The notes under the pieces were generated by a model that saw only the letters and a list, made by a program, of their open reading frames with translations, was not told where the DNA came from and made no database searches. From Bacillota bacterium (lineage in GTDB: Bacteria; Bacillota; Limnochordia; Limnochordales; ZCTH02-B6), in assembly GCA_017656145.1 (NCBI GenBank), contig JACDOI010000006.1:1-64000 (forward strand): a DNA stretch of 64,000 nucleotides, in the 5' to 3' direction. Below are positions 42,755 through 51,830 of this stretch, one piece after another. Position numbers and translations under genes: made by a program. Each line of letters begins with the position of its first letter. The stretch's first letter is position 1.

Positions 42755-43780
42755 ATGCCTTCGGAAAAAGCGGGTTGGGTGAACCGGCTGCGCGATCGGG
42801 TGCTCCCGTTGCCGAACGTGGTAGGGTGCGGGTGGGGAGAAAAGCGAACCCGGGGCCGGCCCACGGGCAAGCACGGGATGATCGTGTTTGTGAAACGCAA
42901 GGTTCCCGCCCAAAAGCTCAAAAAGGGCGAGCGGGTGCCCGCCGTTTTGGGGGCGTTGCCCACCGACGTGGTGGAAGTCGGCGAACTGCGGCTGTTGGCC
43001 GTGGAAACGCCCGTGCTGCGCACGATGAGGCTGCGGCCCGCACCGCCGGGGGTGAGCGTCGGACACCTTTTGGTGTCTGCGGGCACCCTGGGAGCGGTGG
43101 TGAAGGATGCCGCCACCGGCAGGACCCTCATCTTATCGAACAATCACGTCCTGGCCAACCAGACCGACGGCCAGGACGGGCGGGCTCAGGCCGGCGATGC
43201 GGTCCTGCAGCCGGGGTCGTACGACGGCGGCCGGGTGCCGCAGGACATCATCGGACGACTGGCGCGGTTTGTTCCCATCCGCCGCTGTGCCACCGAGCCC
43301 CGCTGCTCGGTTGCCCGTGCCGCGGAGCGGGTGCTGAACGCCGGAATGCGCTGGCTCGTTCCCAAGTACCGGATACGGTTTGCGCGCTTGGAAGAAGCGG
43401 ACAACCTGGTGGACGCGGCGGTGGCCGAACCCGCGGCACCGGGAATCGTCAAGCCGTCAATTTTGGATTTAGGCCCGGTGCGGGGCGTAGCCGAAGCGGA
43501 AGTCGGAATGCGGGTAGAAAAAAGCGGCCGCACCAGCGGCGTCACCCGGGGAGAAGTCATTGCCCTCGGCGCCACGTTTACCGTGTCGTTGGGCGACTCG
43601 GTCGCAGCCCGGTTCAGCGACCAGATTGTCACGACCCCCATGGCCCAGCCCGGAGACAGCGGATCGCTGATCGTGGACGAGCGTCGCCGGGCGGTAGGGC
43701 TCCTGTTTGCCGGTTCGGAGCAAGCCACGCTGTGCAACCGGATTCAAAACGTTCTCGAACAGCTGGACATCCACTTCTGA
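42755..43780 (+). CDS. Trypsin-like serine protease-fold protein without signal peptide
   Basis: A 341-residue protein. The N-terminal 95 residues (VVGCGWGEKRTRGRP, IVFVKRKVPAQKL) are typical of bacterial chymotrypsin-like proteins of unknown role. The triad is visible: His131 (SNNHVLAN), Asp220 (NLVDAAVAEP) and Ser302 (AQPGDSGSLIVD). No signal peptide or membrane helix is seen, so it may be cytoplasmic or packaged in the spore. Four cysteines are present. ATG follows GGGGGGAG. It stands between the veg terminator and the GH18-like gene. Confidence 0.85.
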   Translation: MPSEKAGWVNRLRDRVLPLPNVVGCGWGEKRTRGRPTGKHGMIVFVKRKVPAQKLKKGERVPAVLGALPTDVVEVGELRLLAVETPVLRTMRLRPAPPGVSVGHLLVSAGTLGAVVKDAATGRTLILSNNHVLANQTDGQDGRAQAGDAVLQPGSYDGGRVPQDIIGRLARFVPIRRCATEPRCSVARAAERVLNAGMRWLVPKYRIRFARLEEADNLVDAAVAEPAAPGIVKPSILDLGPVRGVAEAEVGMRVEKSGRTSGVTRGEVIALGATFTVSLGDSVAARFSDQIVTTPMAQPGDSGSLIVDERRRAVGLLFAGSEQATLCNRIQNVLEQLDIHF

Positions 43781-43878
43781 AGCCAAGACCGCATCCGAAG
43801 TCCGCGCCCCGGTGTTTTGCGGCCCGAAGGTGACATAGACATCCGCGGAGATCCTCCACGGGAAAGGAGGGACGCGGC

Positions 43879-45261
43879 GTGGGCTGGCCGCGCCGGGGCC
43901 TCCTTTTGGGCAAGGCGCTTCGCCTGGGAAGCCGGGGAGAGGCCGTGGCCTGCCTGCAGGAGCGCCTGCGGGAGCTAGGCTACGATCCCGGGCCGGTCGA
44001 CGGCATTTACGGGTATCAGACCTTCGAGGCGGTGCAGGAGCTGCAGCGCGACTGCCGGCTGCGGATGGACGGGGTGGCAGGAAAGCAAGTGATGGCGGTG
44101 CTCCAGGACCCCCGCCTGCCGCTGGTGCGGCGCGCCTACACGCTGGCGCCGGGCGAATCGCTCAGCGACGCGGCCCGGGCTTTGGGCGTTCCGGTTCACC
44201 GGTTGCGGCGGGCACTGTCCCTCCCCCGGCGAGCGGCGGTCCGGGGAGGGCAACGGGTCGTCGTTTGGGAGCGGCTGGTGGTGGCCGAGATCAAACCCGG
44301 GCAAGCCCGGGACCCGGGCTTGCGGGCCGCAGCCCGGCGGCTGCCGCTGCTCAGCGCGCTGGCCGAACTGGCCAGCGCGGAAGCACGCGTTGGAGAAACG
44401 CCCGGCGGCCCGGATTTTCCCGAGCCGCCGGCCGAGCGCTCCGGCAGCTTGGAGGGCTTGCCGGTCTGGACGACGCTTCACACCCGAGATGGGAGCCTTG
44501 TGCCTGGCCTGTACGCGCCGGGAGCGGTCCAGCGCTTGCTCCACGTCCGTTCGGCCCGCCGAGCGTTTCTCGGAAGCATCCGGAAATGGGCTGCGCAACC
44601 GGGCCCGGGGCCGTTGCACCTCGACCTTGGGGGCCTGCGGTGGGGCGACGGCGCGCGGTGGCTGGCCCTCGTGCGCGAGGCTGCGGCAGTGGTCCGGCGG
44701 GCCGGCGGGGATCTCGCGGTCTCGGTGCCGCTTGGGGCCGCGGCGGGGCCACTCCAGCGGCTGGCCAACGACATCGACATCCGGGCCGCGGCCGCCGCGG
44801 CCGCGTGGTTGATACTGGTCCCGCCCGCGATCGTCCCCGGGCCCGAATCGCCCCGGCCGCTTTCGTACGAGGAGCTGGCCAGCCGGATCCGGGCCGTCGT
44901 CCGGCAGGTGCCGCCGTGGAAGTGCCTTTTGGCCGTTCCCGTCTGCGCCCTGGTCGTGCCCGTGGGCGGCCGGGAACAGCCCACCGCTTTGTCGTACCAG
45001 CGGGCTGTCGGCCTGGCTTGCGCCGGCCGCATTCGGCCCGCGTGGAACGAGCAGGTCGGGCGGCCTTCTTTCCGGTACGTCAAGGACGACCGGGAATGGG
45101 CCGTCTGGCTCGAGAACCGGGCCAGCCTCGGGCGCAAGTTGGACCTGGTAGACGCGATGCACCTGGGCGGTGTGGTCGTCTCCGCTTTGGGCGAGGAAGA
45201 TGGTCGGGTGTGGACGGCGGTCGCGGAGCGCTGGAAAGTGCACAAACCGGGGGCGGAATGA
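43879..45261 (+). CDS. Spore-type GH18-like protein with PG-binding domain, degenerate active site
   Basis: A 460-residue protein. A peptidoglycan-binding domain (about 14-76; LGSRGEAVACLQERLRELGY) is followed by a LysM-like segment (~86-130) and a C-terminal (beta/alpha)8-like region resembling SleL/YaaH GH18 enzymes (ending KLDLVDAMHLGGVVVSALGEED). In SleL the catalytic strand ends DFE; here it reads HLDLGG (Asp249, Gly251), so the acid/base glutamate is missing. It is probably non-hydrolytic. No signal peptide, as in spore cortex proteins. GTG after AAAGGAGGG. Confidence 0.75.
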   Translation: MGWPRRGLLLGKALRLGSRGEAVACLQERLRELGYDPGPVDGIYGYQTFEAVQELQRDCRLRMDGVAGKQVMAVLQDPRLPLVRRAYTLAPGESLSDAARALGVPVHRLRRALSLPRRAAVRGGQRVVVWERLVVAEIKPGQARDPGLRAAARRLPLLSALAELASAEARVGETPGGPDFPEPPAERSGSLEGLPVWTTLHTRDGSLVPGLYAPGAVQRLLHVRSARRAFLGSIRKWAAQPGPGPLHLDLGGLRWGDGARWLALVREAAAVVRRAGGDLAVSVPLGAAAGPLQRLANDIDIRAAAAAAAWLILVPPAIVPGPESPRPLSYEELASRIRAVVRQVPPWKCLLAVPVCALVVPVGGREQPTALSYQRAVGLACAGRIRPAWNEQVGRPSFRYVKDDREWAVWLENRASLGRKLDLVDAMHLGGVVVSALGEEDGRVWTAVAERWKVHKPGAE

Positions 45262-45327
45262 GGGCATGTTTCATTCCCGCCCGCAATATAGTGTCCCCAG
45301 GATGGTGCCTGCGAAGGGGGAGTTTCC

Positions 45328-47004
45328 GTGAACTTCAGGCTGGACCACAAGATGGTGCGGACCGAGCGGCCCATCGGCACCGCCTCCCAGCAGACGATCT
45401 TCGAAGGCTCCTTCGAGCTTCCGCCGAGCCTGCCCGACGTTGCGCGAATCGTCCGGGTAGAGGCCAGGCCCGCCGTTACCGACTGGGACGTGATGGAAAA
45501 CCAGCTGGCCGTCCAGGGCACAGTGGATCTGGTGCTCCTGTACGCCCACGACGAAGAAGTGCCGGCAGCTTCCAGGGACATCGAGGCCGAGTCGGGGCTG
45601 GCCGAAGACGACGACGCGGATCTGGCGCCGCCTCCGGCCGAGGTGCGGGAGGCCCTCTACCGGCACTGCTGGAGCCGCGCGGGCACGTTTGAGACGGTAC
45701 TGGATCTTGAGGGCCTTGAGCCGGCAGCGGCGGTCGACGTGTCGGCCCATCCGGAGCGGGTTGACGTCGAACTCCACCAGAGCGGGCGCCGGATTGAAGT
45801 GGAAGCGGTCGTGGATGTGACGGCCCGAGCCACCCTGCAACGGACCGCCGTCGCGCCCGTGAAAGCAGGGCCCCTGCCGGCCGAGGCGGCCGAGGAGGAA
45901 GCGCCGGTACCGGTAAAGCACGTGGCCGGGCGGGGCAGCGTCCGGCTGGCGGTGGAGGGCGTCCTGGCCCCGGCGGAGGACGCTGCCGTCGCCCGGATCG
46001 CGGATGTCGCCGCGGTTGCCCGCATCACCCGGGCAGAGGCGTCCGCGGGCCAAGTCACGGTCCAGGGCACCATCGATTACCGGGTGCTGTATTTGACAGC
46101 GAGCGGGGAGCTTGTGACAGCGGCGTTCGACGCCCAAACGCCGTATTCGTACACATTCGATATCCCGGAAGCCCGCGAAGGCATGACCGTTGAGGTCGAG
46201 GCGCGGGCTAGAAGCGTGGACGGCGCCCCGGCCGGGGACGGCCGGGAGATCCAGGCGTATGTGGACTTAAGCATCGCCGTCGAGGTTTCCAAAGTCGAGA
46301 CGCTGGCCCTTCTCACCGCCATTCGGGGTTCCGAAGGCCTGGAGGTGGATTACCGCACCGCACCGGTCGAGCTGGACCAGTGGATCGGCTCGGCCAGACG
46401 GCACGTTTCCGCCGCAGGCACCCTGGAGCTGCCCGAAGGCCATCCGCCCATCGAGCGGGCGCTGAGCGCCTTTGGCCGGGCCCGGGTCGACGATGTCCTG
46501 GTGCTGGACGACAAGGTCGTCGTGGAAGGCCACGTGGACGTGGAAGCGCTCTACGCGGCCCGCACCGAGGGGCATCCGGTCCACGCGGCCACATGGAGTC
46601 AGGCGGTGCCCTTTGAGGCCGAGGTGGCCCTTCCGGGCGCGGAGCCGGGCGTGGACGCGGTGGCCGACGTGAACGTCGAGGGGGTGGAGCTGGATCTGCT
46701 GAACCGGGAAACGGTGGAAGCCGCGGTGCACCTCGCCGTCACCGTCTGGGCGGTGCGCCCCGCCGCCTGGGAGGCGGTCGTCGAGGCGGTGGCGGTCCCG
46801 CCGCCGGATCCCGACCCGCCCACGTGGACGTTCGTCGTGATCCAGGAAGGCGACACCGTCTGGAAGTTGAGCCGCCGTTACCACGCGGATCCGGAGCAGA
46901 TCGTCGGGGCGAACCCGTGGATCGCTGACAGCGAGGCGCCGCTTGTGGTGGGCCGCAAGCTGTGCATCCCGCGGCGCCGGCCCGCTGAGGCCATCAGCCC
47001 CTGA
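45328..47004 (+). CDS. SPOCS/LysM spore coat assembly protein (SipL-like)
   Basis: A 558-residue protein with repeated DUF3794/SPOCS domains (three by eye: ~30-190, 195-330 and 340-490) and a C-terminal LysM domain (~507-552; FVVIQEGDTVWKLSRRY). SipL of Clostridioides difficile has the same architecture and bridges SpoIVA to the coat. The gene is on its own strand tail to tail with the aldolase, overlapping it by 11 bp. GTG start with GGGGG upstream. Confidence 0.85.
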   Translation: MNFRLDHKMVRTERPIGTASQQTIFEGSFELPPSLPDVARIVRVEARPAVTDWDVMENQLAVQGTVDLVLLYAHDEEVPAASRDIEAESGLAEDDDADLAPPPAEVREALYRHCWSRAGTFETVLDLEGLEPAAAVDVSAHPERVDVELHQSGRRIEVEAVVDVTARATLQRTAVAPVKAGPLPAEAAEEEAPVPVKHVAGRGSVRLAVEGVLAPAEDAAVARIADVAAVARITRAEASAGQVTVQGTIDYRVLYLTASGELVTAAFDAQTPYSYTFDIPEAREGMTVEVEARARSVDGAPAGDGREIQAYVDLSIAVEVSKVETLALLTAIRGSEGLEVDYRTAPVELDQWIGSARRHVSAAGTLELPEGHPPIERALSAFGRARVDDVLVLDDKVVVEGHVDVEALYAARTEGHPVHAATWSQAVPFEAEVALPGAEPGVDAVADVNVEGVELDLLNRETVEAAVHLAVTVWAVRPAAWEAVVEAVAVPPPDPDPPTWTFVVIQEGDTVWKLSRRYHADPEQIVGANPWIADSEAPLVVGRKLCIPRRRPAEAISP

Positions 47005-47992
47005 ACCCGGGATACGAGGCGTACCAGCCTTCCGGGGCGTCCGCCGCCGAGATTTGATGGGAAGGCCGCTCCCACCACGGACGGCCGTACCGGGAGGCCA
47101 CATCGACCAGCTCCCGGAGGCGCCGGGGCATCTCGCCGGTGAGAAAAGCCTGGCGGGCCGGTTCGTCGGTCATCTCGACCGCTTCGCGCCAGATGGCCCT
47201 TCCCGCGACGAAGCCGGAGGCGCCTGCCCGGCAGGCGGCTTCCAGCTGCCGGCGGTAGGTGGCAAAGTCGACGCCGGCGGAAAGCAGCGCCCACGGCACC
47301 CGGCAGGCTTCATCAAGCCTTAGGCACGCGTCGCGCCAAAGGCCCGGGTCGTCGCCCGCAGTCGGGTGCAGGGGAAATTCCATCTTGAGCAAATCGACGG
47401 CGAACTCGCTCATGTGGCGGGCGGTTTCAACCACAAGGTCCGCCTTTTCCCGCCGGAAGCCGTCCTCGTCCCCGTCCCGCGACGGGTAGACCACCGGTTC
47501 CACCATGAGGGGGATATCGTACTCGTGGCACTCCCGGGCTACTTGCTCCACCACCTGTCGCTGGTGGGCGGCCGCGGCCTCCCGGCGGGGATTGTAGTAG
47601 ATCAACAGCTTGACTGCGGAAGCGCCCATGGCCTTGATCTTGGACACGCTCCAATCGGTCAAAAGGCGGGTCAGGCGGTCGCCGTTCCGCTCTTCATAGC
47701 CGGTTTCCTCAAGAGCCACCACAAGGCCGACCCGGCCGGGCAGCACCCGCCGGGCCAAAAGCTGTGCCGCGCTGTATTCGGGATCCAAGAGAACGCCGCT
47801 CGAGTAGGGCGCGAGGGGGCCGACAATCTCCTCCTTCATCCGGACGACGGCTTCGAAATCCGCCGGAACCCGCCCGGCTTTCTCCATCATCCGCCTGAGG
47901 GCGCCCCGCTGGTCGCAAGCGAGAATCGCAAATATGCCGCCGTCAGTCGACACCTGCGCAAGGCCCCGCAGCTTGCCCATGGAAACCGTCAT
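46994..47992 (-). CDS. LacD-type class I aldolase
   Basis: About 332 residues, related to tagatose-1,6-bisphosphate aldolase (LacD) and similar class I enzymes. ILACDQRGALRRM near the N-terminus, LLDPEYSAAQ, and the Schiff-base region GASAVKLLIYYNP carry the family pattern. The substrate may be a ketose phosphate; no sugar operon is near. ATG 47992 is 9 bp after GGGAGG, better than ATG 47998 (3 bp). Confidence 0.82.
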   Translation of the reverse strand: MTVSMGKLRGLAQVSTDGGIFAILACDQRGALRRMMEKAGRVPADFEAVVRMKEEIVGPLAPYSSGVLLDPEYSAAQLLARRVLPGRVGLVVALEETGYEERNGDRLTRLLTDWSVSKIKAMGASAVKLLIYYNPRREAAAAHQRQVVEQVARECHEYDIPLMVEPVVYPSRDGDEDGFRREKADLVVETARHMSEFAVDLLKMEFPLHPTAGDDPGLWRDACLRLDEACRVPWALLSAGVDFATYRRQLEAACRAGASGFVAGRAIWREAVEMTDEPARQAFLTGEMPRRLRELVDVASRYGRPWWERPSHQISAADAPEGWYASYPGFRG

Positions 47993-48176
47993 GGCCATCG
48001 CCCTCCCTGGAATCGGCGCCGGATTGCCTTTATCGGCGAGCGCCTCCCGGGTTCTCCGCTGCCGGCCGGCGCTCCTGCCGTTTCAGTTTTGCCCTTAAAC
48101 AGCCGTCTCCTGCCGGGCGACGGCGCTGTCCACCAACCGGCAGCGCCTTGGTCTGGCGGCAGCGGGGGCTCCTCGA

Positions 48177-48845
48177 TCAGGGGCCGATGAACAGCCGCGT
48201 GCCCGGGACGACCCGGTGAAACACGAACTCGACGTCTTTGTTGTACATGCGCAGGCAGCCGGGCGTGGACGCCCGCCGGACGGACCACGGTTCCCACGTC
48301 CCGTGGAGGCTGCACCCGTCAGGCTTCAAGCGAATCCAACGGGTGCCGAAGGGACCGCCGGGGAAGGCTATGAGCTCCGCGACGGCGAACGATCCCGCAG
48401 GGGTCGGAGATTCGGGGCGGCCCACCGCAACCGGAAACACCGCCGTCTTGCCGCCCCGGGTGTGGAGTATCAGCACCCGGCGCTCCAGGGAAACCTGGAG
48501 CGAAACGGCCTGGTCGCGCTCGTCCCCGGGAGACCACGGGGAAACGCCTGTGCCGCCGGCGAGCAGGGCGGGCGCCGGGGTGGCGCCTTGTTCGGCCGGT
48601 GCGGGATGCTGCTTGCCGCTGGGATCCGACAGCGCGTAGAGGCGTTGCCAGGTGGCGGGCCCGGCGATGCCGTCGGGCTTAAGTCCCCAGGCGGCCTGGA
48701 ACGCGGCCACCGCCTCTTCCAATTCCCGGTCCCATGTGGCGCTCCCGCAGGAAACGGGGTAGCCCAGGCGGGCCAGGCGCCACCGCAAGTCGGCCACGGC
48801 CGGGCCCCGGCTGCCCGGGCGCGCGGTGAGGCGATAATGCCACAC
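48177..48845 (-). CDS. L,D-transpeptidase with peptidoglycan-binding domain
   Basis: A 222-residue protein. A PG_binding_1 domain spans about 10-70 (GSRGPAVADLRWRLARLGYP). The YkuD domain spans ~112-222 with the active-site motif HGTWEPWS...STPGCLRM (His181, Cys197). It may crosslink peptidoglycan or modify spore wall. No signal peptide is evident. GTG start after GGGTGA. It reads divergently from dacF. Confidence 0.88.
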   Translation of the reverse strand: MWHYRLTARPGSRGPAVADLRWRLARLGYPVSCGSATWDRELEEAVAAFQAAWGLKPDGIAGPATWQRLYALSDPSGKQHPAPAEQGATPAPALLAGGTGVSPWSPGDERDQAVSLQVSLERRVLILHTRGGKTAVFPVAVGRPESPTPAGSFAVAELIAFPGGPFGTRWIRLKPDGCSLHGTWEPWSVRRASTPGCLRMYNKDVEFVFHRVVPGTRLFIGP

Positions 48846-48961
48846 TGTATTTCACCCACTTTGCCGGTGCATCAGGCTTTCCCGCGACGGAGCGGGGGTC
48901 GGCTGCGACCGGCGACAGACCCGCGGATCGACAGCATTGCCCATTATCCCAGGGCAGGATA

Positions 48962-48990
48962 TTACCGGGAACCGGGGAAATTGCTATAGG
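48962..48990 (+). promoter_or_regulatory. Candidate promoter of dacF
   Basis: TTACCG (48962-48967), a 17-bp spacer and TATAGG (48985-48990), 27 bp before the dacF start. Partial match to sigma-A; a sporulation sigma factor cannot be excluded. Confidence 0.4.
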
Positions 48991-49017
48991 ATCTAACCCG
49001 TTGCGGAGGCTAAAAAC

Positions 49018-50199
49018 GTGAGCATGCGGAACTTGGTTTCCGTCGCATTGCTGGTCATTCTGGTGTTGGGGTTGGCTGGCCCGGCGGCCCGGGCGCAGCT
49101 GCGGTTTGACATACCGGCCGAGGCAGGTCTTTTGATGGAGGCCAGCACGGGCCGGATCTTGTGGTCGAAGAACCCCGACATGCCGACGGAACCGGCCAGC
49201 CTCGCGAAAATCGTCGTCATCCTCCTGACGTACCGGGCCGTGGACGAGGGCATCGCCTCGTGGGACGATCGGGTCGTCACAAGCCCTTACGCGGCCAGCA
49301 TCGGGGGTTCCACCGCGCTGCTCGCGCCGGGCGAAAGCTTCACGTTGGCGGACATGATACGGGCCGTTGCCATCAACTCGGCCAACGACGCTACGGTGGC
49401 GGTGGCCGAGCATCTCGCGGGCAGCGAGGCGGCCTTCGTTGAAGCGATGAACAGTCTGGCCCGGGAGCTGGGCATGGAAAACACGCGGTTTGTCAACAGC
49501 AACGGCCTGCCGGTGCCGCCGGGAGAGGAGCCGAACCAGATTACGGCCCGGGACATCGCTATCGCCGCCCGGGAACTGATCACCCGCTATCCGGAGGTGC
49601 TGGAGCTCACCTCCACCTGGCAGTACACCTTTCGGGAACCCACGGCTACCCGGCCGGCCTTCGTGCTGACCAACACCAACCGGCTCATCCAGCGCTACCC
49701 GGGCGCGGACGGGCTCAAGACCGGTTGGACCGACGCAGCTGGCTACAACTTGGTGGCCACCGCGGAGCGCAACGGGGTGCGGCTTATCTCGGTCGTACTT
49801 CGGACCGAGAGCGACGAAGCCCGGCTGGCGCAGACAGCCCGGCTTTTGGACTACGGGTTTCAAAACTTCAGCTGGCACACGGTGTTGCCTCAAGGCCAGG
49901 CCGTCGGATCGGTGCCGTTGCCCGACGGGGCCCAGGAGCATTTGCCGGTGCGGGCCGGCGCCGACCTGCGGGTGTTTGTGCACCGGACGGACGCGGGCCG
50001 GGTGACGCTGCGAGTGGAACCCCTGCCGGAGCTTGCCGCGCCCGTGGCCGTTGACGAGCGGGTGGGCGATGTCGTCGCGTACCTCGACGATGAGGAGCTG
50101 GGCCGGGTTCCCGCCATCGCGGCGACCGATGTGGATCGGGCCAACGTTCTGGTGCGGGGATTCCGCTGGCTGCGAAATATGATCACCGGCCAAGAGTGA
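49018..50199 (+). CDS. dacF: D-alanyl-D-alanine carboxypeptidase (S11, DacF-like)
   Basis: A 393-residue secreted penicillin-binding protein. Signal peptide 1-27 (ending AARAQ). Active-site motifs: SLAK (61-64), SAN (121-123) and KTG (234-236). The C-terminal PBP5_C-like domain (~265-355) and a hydrophobic/amphipathic tail follow. It trims D-Ala from stem peptides; DacF is forespore-specific in B. subtilis. GTG 49018 is 8 bp after GGAGG. ispE follows 6 bp later. Confidence 0.93.
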   Translation: MSMRNLVSVALLVILVLGLAGPAARAQLRFDIPAEAGLLMEASTGRILWSKNPDMPTEPASLAKIVVILLTYRAVDEGIASWDDRVVTSPYAASIGGSTALLAPGESFTLADMIRAVAINSANDATVAVAEHLAGSEAAFVEAMNSLARELGMENTRFVNSNGLPVPPGEEPNQITARDIAIAARELITRYPEVLELTSTWQYTFREPTATRPAFVLTNTNRLIQRYPGADGLKTGWTDAAGYNLVATAERNGVRLISVVLRTESDEARLAQTARLLDYGFQNFSWHTVLPQGQAVGSVPLPDGAQEHLPVRAGADLRVFVHRTDAGRVTLRVEPLPELAAPVAVDERVGDVVAYLDDEELGRVPAIAATDVDRANVLVRGFRWLRNMITGQE

Positions 50200-50205
50200 G
50201 CGGCC

Positions 50206-51144
50206 GTGGTTGCGGTCGAAGCTCCAGCTAAGGTGAATCTCACGCTGACCGTCACGGGCCGCCGGGCCGATGGTTATCATTGGATCGAAAGCCTCATGCA
50301 AACCGTGGACCTGGTGGACCGAGTCGTTCTTGTGCGGACCCCGAGCGAGGCCGGTGTCCGCTGCGTCGGAAACGGCGTGCCTGTCGGCGACGGCAATCTC
50401 GCCTGCCGGGCCGTCCGGGCGCTGCAAGAGGCCGTTCCTCCCCCAGCCGGCGAGTGGGAGGGCGTCACGATCCGCATCCGCAAGCGCATCCCGGTGGCTG
50501 GGGGCTTGGCCGGCGGCAGCGCGAATGCGGCCGCGGCGTTAATCGGAGCGAACGCCTTGTGGGGGCTGGGCATCGGTCGCAAGGAGCTGGCCAGGATAGG
50601 CGCCCAGGTCGGCGCGGACGTCCCGTTTTGCCTGTACGGGGGAACCGCGGTGGCCCAAGGAATCGGCGACGTGCTGGAGCCGGTGCCGCCCGCGCCGCCC
50701 TTGGCCGGGGTCATCCTCAACCCGGGATTTCCGGTGTCCACCGCCCGGGTATATCAGTTGTACGACGAATGGCGCCTTCCCCTGGGCGAGGAAGGTCGGG
50801 CCCGGGCGATGGCCGAGGCCGTCGCGGCGCACGATGTCCGGGCCGTGGCGCAATTGCTCCAAAACGACTTGGAAGCGGTGACCGTGCGCCTGCATCCGGA
50901 GGTGGCCGCGCTGCGGGAGCTGGTTCTTTCCGCCGGCGCCCTGGGAGCGGTGATGTGCGGCAGCGGGCCGAGCGTGTTCGGGCTGGCCGAGAACCCCGAG
51001 CATGGCGAACATTTGGCCCGGCGGCTTGCGGGCCGGGTTCCGTTCGCGGTCGCCTGCCGGTTTGTGAGCCACGGCGCCCGGATCACCGGTTTCGCCCAAG
51101 GCCCAGGCGGTGAAGGAGGTACGATAGTATGCGCCGACCGTTGA
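50206..51144 (+). CDS. ispE: 4-diphosphocytidyl-2-C-methyl-D-erythritol kinase
   Basis: A 312-residue GHMP kinase of the MEP isoprenoid pathway. Motifs: APAKVNLTLTVTGRRADGYH (6-25), ATP loop PVAGGLAGGSANAAAAL, and GSGPSVFGL near the C-terminus. GTG start. It is coupled to the GntR gene, which starts within its last codons; this ispE-gntR-nucleotidyltransferase-purR order is common in Bacillota. Confidence 0.95.
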   Translation: MVAVEAPAKVNLTLTVTGRRADGYHWIESLMQTVDLVDRVVLVRTPSEAGVRCVGNGVPVGDGNLACRAVRALQEAVPPPAGEWEGVTIRIRKRIPVAGGLAGGSANAAAALIGANALWGLGIGRKELARIGAQVGADVPFCLYGGTAVAQGIGDVLEPVPPAPPLAGVILNPGFPVSTARVYQLYDEWRLPLGEEGRARAMAEAVAAHDVRAVAQLLQNDLEAVTVRLHPEVAALRELVLSAGALGAVMCGSGPSVFGLAENPEHGEHLARRLAGRVPFAVACRFVSHGARITGFAQGPGGEGGTIVCADR

Positions 51145-51830
51145 TGCCCATCAAGCTGGACAACTACAAGCCTTTGCGGGAACTGGTCTTTGAGACGATC
51201 CGGGAGGCCATCATCAACGGCACGCTCAAACCGGGCGAGCGGCTCATGGAAATTCAGCTTGCCGAGGAGCTGGGCGTCAGTCGCACGCCGGTGCGGGAAG
51301 CCATCCGCAAGCTGGAGCTGGAAGGATTCGTGGTCATGGTGCCCCGAAAGGGGGCGTACGTGACCGACATTTCGCTCAAAGACATCGCGGACGTGTTTGA
51401 GATCCGGGGAGCCCTGGAGGGGCTGGCGGCTGAGCTCGCCGCGGAACGGGCCACCGAGGAGCAACTGGAGAAACTGGAACGGCTTCTGGTGGAGATCGGC
51501 GAGTGCATCGAACGGCAGGACGTGGAGGGGATGATCGCCAAGGACACCGAGTTCCATGACGTCCTGTTTTCGGCCAGCCACAACGAACGTCTCGTTCAGA
51601 TGTTGAGCCTGTTGCGGGAGCAGATTCAGCTGGCCCGCTCCCGCACCTTGGCCAAAGTGGAGCGGATGCGGGTGGCCTTGGAGGAGCACCGGGCCATTGT
51701 GGAAGCGGTGGGGCGGCGCGATTCGGAGCTGGCCCGAGCGCTTGCTGAAGCGCACATCGAAAGCGCCCAAAACAGCTTAATGGCGCTGTACACCAACGAG
51801 CTGTCTCCCAACGGTCGGGACGAATCATGA
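51129..51830 (+). CDS. GntR family transcriptional regulator (FadR/FCD type)
   Basis: A 233-residue regulator. The winged helix lies at ~15-80 (ETIREAIINGTLKPGERL; LAEELGVSRTPVREAIRKLE), followed by a helical FCD ligand domain (~90-220) with the metal-type residues in DTEFHDVLF. It may control local isoprenoid/purine-linked genes or a distant target. ATG overlaps ispE; its stop overlaps the next gene. Confidence 0.9.
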   Translation: MRRPLMPIKLDNYKPLRELVFETIREAIINGTLKPGERLMEIQLAEELGVSRTPVREAIRKLELEGFVVMVPRKGAYVTDISLKDIADVFEIRGALEGLAAELAAERATEEQLEKLERLLVEIGECIERQDVEGMIAKDTEFHDVLFSASHNERLVQMLSLLREQIQLARSRTLAKVERMRVALEEHRAIVEAVGRRDSELARALAEAHIESAQNSLMALYTNELSPNGRDES

